Origin: Pinguiococcus pyrenoidosus
Taxonomy: Eukaryota > Sar > Pinguiophyceae > Pinguiochrysidales > Pinguiochrysidaceae
Assembly: GCA_019677205.1 (NCBI GenBank)
Contig: JAAMXY010000299.1
Coordinates: 9,540 to 49,240 of the forward strand
Length of the DNA: 39,701 bases
Direction of reading: 5' to 3'
The notes below the pieces were generated by a model. The model was not told where the DNA came from. It worked only from the letters and a program-made list of their open reading frames with translations, and did no database searches. Both the position numbers and the translations under genes were made by a program. Shown piece by piece: positions 20,001 to 27,652 of this stretch. The stretch's first letter is position 1. Each line of letters opens with the position of its first letter.

Positions 20001-22215
20001 GCGCTGTCGTTCTGGGTCGGGAACGCGACCGACGCGGCGGACGCGGCTTCGACGAGGTCGGTGGGAAGGCCGCAGGCGATGCTGAAGCACATGGCGCAGC
20101 TTTGCTCCTTTCCGAAGAGCTGGAAGAACGTTCCTATGCCGCGCATGTCGTCACGGCTCACGAGGTCGTACAGGTAGTCGATCGGTCGACGCTTGAGGAA
20201 GCGGTGGATGCCGACGTTGCTCAGGCCGAGGAAGGTGCGCCGCGGCAGCCACAGCTGCATGGCCATCTCGTTCATCGGGACCACTTCCTTCTGATTCGCG
20301 GGGCCGATGCCCGCCCCGCTGTCCCGATCCGCGTACGCCAGCGAAAGAGGCGGCGCTGGCGGCGCGGCACGAGCAATCGGCCCTCTGAGACTCAACCTTG
20401 GACGGGTGCTGGTCGGAAGCGAGCGGCTGCCCGAGCCCGAGCTCGACGTGGGATTGAGAAAGGTGGGCAACTCCGGGAGAGCGGGCGTGCGAGACGCCAT
20501 CGCCAGCGCCACCAGATGCGCTCTGCTGATGTCGTTCACCAGCGGAGCGACCTCATCTAGGGCCCAGACCTTCTGACTGGCAGCGATGCTCTGGGTCGCC
20601 TCCTGAAGCGCCGCGTTCGCACGGCCGCTCGTGACCGACCAGTGGCTGAGGCCCGCGGCGACCTCCCGCTCGGTGCAGAAGTCCGGCTGGCTCACGCGGA
20701 CGGTATCAGCCTCATCCGCGCCACCTTCGGCTGTGACGAGGCAGCCATGGCAGTAGTACGCGGAATGCACCGAGCGAGAGGACGTCTGTGGACTGTACCG
20801 CGGCGGATAGCCCTCCATGGGTTCTCCCCTTGCCGATCCGACCTCCACGGGCGGCGGCGCGCGCACGTGCACAACGGACAGCGTGGTTGGTCGCTTCGCG
20901 CTTGAATGCGAACTTGAGTGGTAGCTCGAATGATACCTGCTCACGGTCGAGACGTAGAATCGGAAGCCCGCGTTGGACACCAGCACGAGGTGGACGTTGT
21001 TCGCCTCGGTGAGCGGCACGACGTTCATGCTGACGATCTTGTCCAAGGCGCCAGAGGTCGGCTTCGTCGAATCAAACAGTCTCGAGTCCGGGCCGGGCCG
21101 ATAGGACGACGTGTGCCTCTCGCACCAGTGCTTCACCTCCCTGCGCAGCTGTATCCGGGTGCCGAAAGGCTTCAGCAGGTCTCCGTTGACCCCCAAGTCG
21201 TACCCTTCCAGCGAGTTGTCTTCCCGAAGCGCGTACAGGATCTGGCGCACGTCGTCGACCACGACGTCCACTAGAGGCTTGCTCGGCGCCGACAGCTGCT
21301 TCAGGAAGCCAGGCACCAGGCTCGAGAGCGGAGAGGCCGAGTGGTTCAGCTTCCGGCACTTGCGCCCCGCCATGCCGAATCCCAGCCCGAGGCCCAGCGC
21401 GAACTCCTCCTCGTTGGCGTACAGCGCTTCGTACAGCGAGCCGTCGCTGCCGCCCATGAAGATGCGCCCCGAATTGGTCCCGCACAGCTTCATCATCGTC
21501 ACGTTGTCGCTGCTCACCGAGAAGCTGGTGGGGCGCAGCGTCATCGTGCCGTTCAAGCCCAAAGGCTGCCCCAGGACGCCAGTCCCCTCCGGCTCCTCAA
21601 ACGCCACCGCCAGCAGCACGATTTCCACGGCCGTCGCCACCGCCAGCAGGTACTTGACTTTCTCTCGGAAGACGCCCGGCCGCGGCGGCACCAGCGCCAC
21701 GGACACTATGATCTGGTCCAGGCCGTCGAACTCCAAAAAGTCCGCATCGGTCTGGTACCGCGCGCGCTCGTAGTTCCACAGAAAGAGCTTGTTGTCGATG
21801 CTGAGCCAGGCGCAGCTGATCTCCGGCAACAAGCCCATGAACGACATGCACTTCAGGCTTCGGTACTGCTCGGTCAGCGCCGGCGGAACGGCCGTGACGC
21901 CCTGCAAAGCGCAGAAGATACTGCGCTTTATCCCTCCGCTCTCTCGCTTCGTCCAAGAAACAGCGCCAAGAAATCACTCACCTCATAGTGCACTGCGCCA
22001 CCCCAAGTGCTCTGGTACGGCTCGGAGAAGTAGTGCAGAGCGCACGAGTTGCGCGCGCCGCCACCGCTCACGTCCAGCTGGTCTCCCAAATCCCGCACAT
22101 TCTCATCTTGCTTTAGCTTGTTCAACACCAGGTCGCAGCTCAGTCGCAGCGCCTCAAAGTCGTCCACGGAGGTGGGGTCCGGGATGCTGGTGCCCGAGGC
22201 AGCCGGACTGGCCAT
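17054..22215 (-). CDS. NUP155/Nup170-type inner-ring nucleoporin
   Basis: Three exons read on the minus strand: 22215-21982, 21901-19229 and 19102-17054. Introns are 80 and 126 nt, GT-AG, phase 0. They give 1,651 residues, longer than human NUP155 (about 1,390). Diagnostic stretches of the N-terminal beta-propeller are CAWLSIDNKLFLWNYE, FDGLDQIIVSVALV, GRIFMGGSDGSLYEA and KCRKLNHSASPLSSLVP. The C-terminal part is an alpha-solenoid (LIRIQSAYIVDYL-like helices, LLDVSSIYNDYAAKF). The protein is a scaffold of the inner ring of the nuclear pore. An Ala/Ser/Pro-rich insert and a poly-Ser run near residue 985 account for some of the extra length. ATG 22215 is chosen because homology begins soon after; an in-frame extension to about 22323 has no support. 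Confidence 0.9.
19026..19067. repeat. GAC/TCG trinucleotide repeat encoding poly-Ser in NUP155
   Basis: On the plus strand this is a near-perfect GAC repeat with one GCC and one GAT interruption. On the coding strand it gives Ser runs broken by one Ala, just after the start of the third NUP155 exon. Confidence 0.9.
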
Positions 22216-22556
22216 GGCGCGGCAAAAATCGGGCGGAGCCGCCGGCGTTTTGCGATGGTTGGCTTTTGCGCGCCAAAACCAATTTCGATTGCAATGTACC
22301 AACATAGTCCAGTACCTTACCAAGTACTTCTCTTTCCAGGTACTGGATTGGATACCCTACCTGGTACTGCGGTCCGTACCGCCTTGAGGCTCGCAGTTTC
22401 TTCGTATCTGTCCGATCGCCGAAGCACTTCTGTCCGGTGGTCAACGGACTCGTAGAACGAGCCACTCTCCGTCTGTCACCCCCGTTCTCAACTTTCAACT
22501 TGTCCTCCCCCCCCCAAAAAGGCGCCGAAGGCCCCAGCAGACCTCCAGCAGCAGCC
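22216..22556. promoter_or_regulatory. Divergent intergenic region, NUP155 / orphan plastid gene
   Basis: This 341-bp gap lies between two diverging start codons. It contains the near-palindrome TTTTGCGCGCCAAAA (22264-22278), set in a wider imperfect inverted repeat (about 22258-22282), and six GTAC tetranucleotides between 22296 and 22379. The core fits the E2F-type consensus TTTSGCGC loosely. No gene seen. Confidence 0.45.
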
Positions 22557-23381
22557 ATGCGGATCTTCCGGCTTGGCCTCCTCAGCGCGCTGGTGCTCGC
22601 AGGCTTGCCCTGCGAGGGCTTCCTCCGCGCGGGTCCGCTTGTGGCGTCGCAGCAGGCGCTGCTGGCGGAGCGCTCCCATGGCAACCGGGACGCTCCGAAG
22701 CCGGAGCGGCAAGAAGGCGAGGCCTATCCGCTGGTGGAGGTGGAGGTGGTGGACGAGGAGCAGTATGAGAGCTACCAGCGAGCGCGGAGGAAGGCCGATA
22801 GCGATGCGGCCGCAAGGTCGGATTCGGATACCAACTCGGGTGCTGGCGTAGCCGGGGCAGTCCTAGGTTCGTTTTCGCCTTGTCTTTTCGCCCCTCCCTT
22901 CTGTCTAGGGTCTCCTTGGCCTTCTCTTGTTCTGCCGGAGACAAAGCCTGCTCGCGTAGGGAGAGAGATAGAACGAGAGAGAGAGAGAAGAAGATACCGT
23001 GGTTTGAACGGCGTCTCACCCTTGATCTACCTGGCGAAGGAGGAGTACTGGGAGGCCCCATTGGTGCGCTTGGGCTCGGGCTGGCTGCAACTTGGGTTGC
23101 CGAGCATGGCGAAGGCCGCCTTGGCGAGACGGTCCGAAAGACGGGAAGCGCAACGCACCGAGTGCTGGACAGGGTAAGCGGGTTGGATGGATTTGCACTG
23201 CGTTGCAGCACCGCAGCCAAAAGCGGTGCAATGCAAACTCTCTTGTGACAGTGATGCTCCTTGGCGCCAGGCTCAAAGCGTGAACGAGAAATACAACGTC
23301 ACCAAAAGCGTTGAGAAAGGCGCCAAGCTCGGCTTCGACTGGGTGCGCAAGTCGGTACAGGGCCTGAACAGGGACTACTGA
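22557..23381 (+). CDS. Orphan predicted plastid-targeted protein with glycine-rich hydrophobic segment
   Basis: Three exons, 22557-22866, 23043-23173 (or from 23040) and 23271-23381, give 183 or 184 residues. The N-terminus is a clear signal peptide (RLGLLSALVLAGLPCEG) followed by Phe at the probable cleavage site, then a Ser/Arg/Ala stretch, as in red-type secondary plastid import signals. After an acidic linker comes a glycine-zipper-like hydrophobic segment (GVLGGPIGALGLGLAATW), then a charged amphipathic C-terminus containing NEKYNVTKSVEKGAK and ending in RDY. I do not recognise the family. Similar helix phrases occur in heterokont and plant proteins of unclear role, from memory. A single membrane insertion in a plastid membrane is the simplest reading. 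Exon 2 has two adjacent acceptors (AAG and GAG). Confidence 0.68.
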
Positions 23382-23498
23382 TGCGCGATGGTCGACTTCT
23401 CCCGTTGGTCGCAATGCTCACGCTTGGATTCCGGACGGCTCACGGAGGGCTTCGCACCCAAGACACTTGCGGAGGGCGGCACTTGCGGCATGCTGTAT

Positions 23499-23532
<34 letters not shown>

Positions 23533-24152
23533 CGGCAGCAATAAGAACAAGAACAAGAACAACAAGAACAACAGCAACATAAGATCCCCTTTTCTGGGCA
23601 TGCGCGACGACACTTCCCCTGCCGAAGCTCCCGAGCCCGCTCTTCCCGCGACGAGGGTCTCCAAGAGGACGCCAAAGGTTGCTAAACTTCTCGCAGCGCG
23701 CTCTCTACGGTCTGTCTGGGATGAGGGGCACCAAGAAGGCAGCACGCCATGCCGAAAGAACACGTTGACTAAAACGCACATCGATAGCAGTAAGCTTGTG
23801 CTGTGTTCGCTTGTTCGCTTGTTGTCTGATCTTCCATTTTCGCCCGTGCGTCGCCTTGAGAAGAACGAGAGTGTGGGGGGAGCAAGGCAGGTGAGGTACG
23901 CGCCAAGCTGGAAGGGAAGACGGTGTGCGATGCGCACAAGACTTCGAGAGGCCTGGCGATACATGCTCGGTTCCGCCAATCCGCAGGACAGGTCCGCAGC
24001 GAAGAAGGTGCGGGGCCTCGGGGAACGACAGACGACGGTGCCAGCGAGGGCAGTAAGACTCATGGCCATCTTATGTGGCGAAGCTACGACTACGCGACAA
24101 GATTTTCACTCTCACAAGTTTCAAAAAAGGGGGAGGAGGGGACAGGAGGCTC
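23382..24152. other. No confident gene; microsatellites and a doubtful open frame
   Basis: This 771-bp gap lies between two convergent genes. A CAG/AGC run (about 23503-23529) is followed by AAC/AAG repeats (about 23541-23577). A long plus-strand frame starts at 23381, overlapping the upstream stop as TGATG, and reads through the repeats. A GTAAGC at about 23790 and a pyrimidine-rich stretch to a gcaaggcag at 23890 look like an intron, so a small gene of unknown product is possible. No motif supports it. Confidence 0.3.
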
Positions 24153-25194
24153 CTACGATCTTCGCTTCAAGGCGCCAACAGCGAGGAGCTCCACCGGTGG
24201 CTTCGAGTCCCCTTCGTAGATGCCGTTCTCGCGCTCCCACCCCTCCTGGAAGAGCTTGGTGATCTCTGACTGCGCATCCTCGAGGGTGGACGCCGGCATG
24301 CGGAAGCCAAGGCGGAACTCGTCCGTCTGCGACTTGAGCCGGACACGCAGGTCCATGCCGAGCCTGTCGATGGTCGTGACGCGGATGCTCTCCGGCTCCT
24401 CCTCGGCCTGCTCCTCGGAGGGGGCAAGAAACTGCCTCCACAGGTTGGGGAGCTCCGCGCCATTCTGCAGGTTGACCTTGTCGACCAGGTCCGCGGAGAT
24501 GTCGGCGAGGATGTCCGGCTGGGCGGCCTCGTAGTCCGCGATGTCTACCCACTCGCTGAGGACGCCGAAGCCGCCGACGTAGTACACCTTCTCGGGCACG
24601 ACCTTGTAGAAGCTGAAGGTGGGCGACTCCACGAGCTGCTCGGCGTAGGCGTGCGCCAGCGGATACGTCACTCGACAGCGCAGCACTTCTTCCATGTCCT
24701 CGACCTTCTGTATCCGCCCCGCCACGGTGCAGCGCGGCTGCGCGGCGAGCGGAGCGTCTCTCCGCGTGCTCTTCATCTGCACCAGCATGGACACCCTGCC
24801 GTCCGCCAGCATGTTGCGCGTGTGCATACTCTGCTCGCTGAGCAGCAGGACGGGCCAGCCGCGCTCGTCCAGCACGTAGTCCACATAGGAGCCGAAAGGC
24901 ACGCCCGCGAGCTCGGCGTCCTGCGAGCTCAGCGTACACAGCGTGCCGCAGCGCGCCGCATGCGTCACCGTCCGCGCCCTCTCCTACAGCCGCGTCCCTG
25001 TCAGACCTCAGCGGACCTCTGCTGCCCACGACAGGCGGCCTTACCGGAATGCTCAGGCTGATGTGCCGCTCGTTCGCCTCGATGCTGGGCGCGGCCTCGC
25101 TAACGGCCACCATGCTCACGCGGCCGCGGACGGCGGAGAAGGCGCCAGCGCCGCTCAGAGAGGCCAGCAGAGCCACACACGTCAGGAGCGTCAT
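24153..25194 (-). CDS. Plastid FMN split-barrel protein, pyridoxamine-oxidase-like plus DUF2470 (GluTR-binding protein-like)
   Basis: Two exons, 25194-25045 and 24983-24153, joined by a 61-nt phase-0 intron, give 326 residues. The signal peptide (LLTCVALLASLSGAGA) is followed by Phe and an Arg/Ser-rich transit-like stretch, predicting plastid delivery. The core, ARTVTHAARCGTLCTLS then SYVDYVLDERGWPVLLLS then HTRNMLADGRVSMLVQ, is the PNPOx-like split barrel. The C-terminus (RVTTIDRLGMDLRVRLKS to the end) is DUF2470. In plants this architecture is the glutamyl-tRNA reductase-binding protein, which tethers part of the tetrapyrrole pathway; bacterial HugZ/HutZ relatives act on haem. The role here is inferred by family. 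It is head-to-head with the bL17 gene. Confidence 0.82.
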
Positions 25195-25831
25195 GGCGGC
25201 CCAAAGTGCTCGGTCACAAGGCGCGGACGAGGCGGTGCTGCGGCGCCCGACAAAGTTGCACTTTGAGGCGGACAAGATTGTGAAGCCGGCCAGGCGGGCA
25301 GTGTACAGCGGCAGCAAGGGCAAGTCAGCTGGCTTGTAACGGCTGATCACTTTGAAGTTGTCTCTTTCAGCTCTTCTGCGGCTTGGCCGCCGATGATGGA
25401 AAGAAGACGGGGAAACCGGACGCGGGGAAGCGGGGTTTGCGACGGATAAGGGCGGCGGAGCTGTTCCGTTGGCGATGAACATTGGCTGAGGAAAATTCGG
25501 AAAAAAAACGATTTGAGCCCCAATCCATGCTACATTTGGAGCCTGGAAAACCTCGACACGAATGGCATCGCTGGGGATTGGCTACGTCAGTGAGCGTTCC
25601 AAAACCACGCAGCGCTTCCATTTCAAAAATTTATTGAAAATGCTTTGGCGCTCAGTGTAGCATTTATTTTTGTCAGATATCCTATTTCTTTCATATATTG
25701 AAACTTTTTGTACTCTCCTATGAAACAAGTGCCCCAAACCTCAACCTGGTAAATTTCTTTGCTGCGAGCGCGCCACACGACCGCTTCGAGCACAGATTTT
25801 CGTTTGCCGCAAGAATAGAAAACTCATTACA
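25195..25831. promoter_or_regulatory. Divergent region between two plastid-protein genes, with AT-rich island
   Basis: This 637-bp gap lies between two diverging starts, both for predicted plastid proteins. The stretch 25621-25690 has 19 G/C in 70, against roughly 60% in the surrounding genes. No exon found. It may serve as a shared promoter. Confidence 0.5.
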
Positions 25832-26554
25832 ATGCGCGTGGTGGCTTTTGCGTGCCTCGTGGGGGCACTCTTCGCCGTTGTGGGGGATGCATTCGTTTTG
25901 CCACCTTCGTCGATCGCTAGACCGTCTCGGGTAAGCGCCCTCTCTCCGGCAGAACTTGCCGGGATTTGCGGCTGTTCTCGACGCGGTTGCGTTGCGGCAG
26001 ACTGGGACCGGTTCAAGGAGTGGTGAAAGCGCGAAGCAGCGGCGACTTGGCAGAGGTTTTGAAGTTTGAGGTTTGGAGGTTGGGAGGTTTGGACGACACG
26101 CAGTTGGCAGTGGTCTCTCCGCCAGGGTGTCTCCGGCACCAACCCGGTGTGGACTCACCCGACCGCTTTGCAGGTTTCCCAGGCGACTCCCATGACCATG
26201 ATCCGCCATGGCAACCGCGTGAAGAAGCTCGGGCGGCCTGCGGACCAGCGCAAGGCGATGCTCCGGTCGCTGACGACGGAGGTCATCCGCCACGGTCGCG
26301 TGCGCACGACGGAGACGCGGGCGAAGGTGGTCCGCAAGTACGTGGACAAGATGATCTCTCTGGGCAAGGACGGCTCTCTGCACGCCCGGCGCCAGGCCTT
26401 GGCTTTCATGTACGACAAGGACCTTGTGCACGCGCTGTTCGAGCAGGCCGCGGAACGCTACGCCGACCGCAACGGGGGTTACTGCCGCGTCCTGAAGGAC
26501 ATCAAGCCGCGACGAGGAGACGCAGCTCGCACGGCTGTGATCGAGTTGGTCTAA
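25832..26554 (+). CDS. rpl17: Plastid large-subunit ribosomal protein bL17
   Basis: Two exons, 25832-25930 and 26174-26554, joined by a 243-nt phase-0 intron, give 159 residues. Exon 1 is the targeting leader: signal peptide ([18 protein letters not shown]), then Phe and FVLPPSS, the Phe-led motif of secondary red plastid import. Exon 2 is a complete bL17: [64 protein letters not shown] and the family's C-terminal signature [14 protein letters not shown]. The protein lines the exit tunnel region of bacterial-type ribosomes. A mitochondrial copy would not carry this signal peptide, so plastid is favoured. The exon boundary separates leader from mature protein, as is common for transferred organelle genes. 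Confidence 0.93.
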
Positions 26555-26954
26555 GGAGGAAGCGCGTGAACCGTCCTGTGTGCATGGCGAGCAGCTGTAT
26601 TCTACAAGCTGCTGTACGTTGTGAAGTATCGTACACGCAGCAGTTCTCTTCCACATGGGTCGTGTCACTCCCCTTCCCTGCGTGTGTGTTCACCGTGTGA
26701 CAAGATCCTTCCCCAAGATGTTCGCAGAGGCGCCGCAGCTACAGGAAGAGACTCCATCCATCCAAAAAGAGTTCATTCCCCCGAGCGAAACCATCTTTCC
26801 GGCCTTGGACCGCTAGCATCCGCGCCACTCCACCGCCTCAGCGAGACCTTGCAGCGGTGGTCTGAGAGGTCGAGCCGCGCACCCACTCCCTATCACGCGC
26901 GCCGCACAGTTCTCATGCCCAGCCGCGCCTAGGGCGGAAGCGCTCGCTGGCGCC
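26555..26954. other. Tail-to-tail intergenic region, bL17 / eL41
   Basis: This 400-bp region lies between two convergent stops. It holds the hairpin at 26590-26613 and no supported gene. Poly(A) signals are not obvious. Confidence 0.5.
26590..26613 (+). repeat. Hairpin in the bL17 3' region
   Basis: AGCAGCTGTA at 26590-26599 pairs with TACAAGCTGCT at 26603-26613 with one bulged A and a 3-nt loop, 36 bp after the bL17 stop. It could be a 3' processing or stability element; function unproven. Confidence 0.4.
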
Positions 26955-27258
26955 CTACTGCGCACGACGACGCATCTTTCTGCGCTTGCGCTGCAGACGG
27001 CGAGTGCGCTTCTTGCGCCACTTCCAGCGCATCGCGCTGTGCGCTTTTTTCCATGGGTTGTTCTTGTGAGCTGCGCATCGAAGAAGCAAGACGACGCGTC
27101 AGTGACCGGTCGCCTCAATTCGGAGGCCCAAAGCTGAAGTGCTGCAAGATCTCTGAAGGGCAGAAGGCTCTCCGTGCCCACGTCAAGCTGGCAGCTGCCG
27201 CCTCTTCTTCACTCCGCGGAGGCAACAGCAGAAGAGAAGGCTTTGGGAACTTACCCAT
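26955..27258 (-). CDS. RPL41: Cytosolic 60S ribosomal protein eL41, 39 residues
   Basis: Two coding exons: 27258-27255, which contains only ATG plus one G, and 27070-26955. The intron is 184 nt (GTAAGT...GCAG), and together they give 39 residues ending at TAG 26957-26955. The last 25 residues, MRWKWRKKRTRRLQRKRR and KMRRRAQ, are a complete eL41, the smallest and most basic ribosomal protein, which sits at the subunit interface. The extra 14 residues (MAHKNNPWKKAHSA) are supplied by splicing the start codon on. The start has a Kozak-like context (gccaccATGg). As I recall, apicomplexan eL41 has the same 39-residue, MAH-initiated form, which argues for this start over the internal ATG at 27032 and for an alveolate host. 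Confidence 0.88.
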
Positions 27259-27652
27259 GGTGGCTCCGTCGGCGCCCTTAGACAACGCCTTCCTCTCCGC
27301 AGCGGATCCTGTAGTACAAAGTTTTGGGGGCTCCTTGGGTTCCAGTATGCCCCTCGGAAAAAGGAAATATCTTTCTCAATTTTTAATTCTGGCGTTGCTC
27401 CAATCCCCTCCTCCTCCCGCTTCAGCTCTCCATATTCATCAAAATACCAACATCCTCCTCACTTCCGCATCCAATCATCCTTCTCAGAATCTCCTTCAGC
27501 CTTTGTCTGCCGTTGCTTTAGCCGTAGCAACCGCCGCAGAATCGAAACAGTACCAAAACGTACTTGTCCCATCCGTCGCAGCACTCAGCCCCATTCGAAG
27601 TTCTTCTCAAACCGCCGCAAAAGGGCCTTTGGCAGCGCCAGGAAGGCTCAGA
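27259..27652. promoter_or_regulatory. Divergent region, eL41 / DUF1769-PH-DUF547 gene
   Basis: This 394-bp region lies between diverging starts. The plus strand is open in frame with the downstream gene back to 27053, but base composition drops and no domain is seen. I treat it as leader and promoter, with a possible N-terminal extension from in-frame ATGs near 27259 or 27354. Confidence 0.4.

Noticed and set aside
23381-24262. 293-codon plus-strand frame starting at the orphan gene's stop
   Set aside because: It runs through Ser and Asn/Lys microsatellites and into the antisense of the FMN protein gene. Its start overlaps the preceding stop and nothing in it is recognisable.
26955-27032. 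Stand-alone 25-residue eL41 from the internal ATG
   Set aside because: Possible, but an upstream ATG at 27052-27050 in another frame would compete in an unspliced leader, and the spliced 39-residue version fits splice signals and a known long form better.
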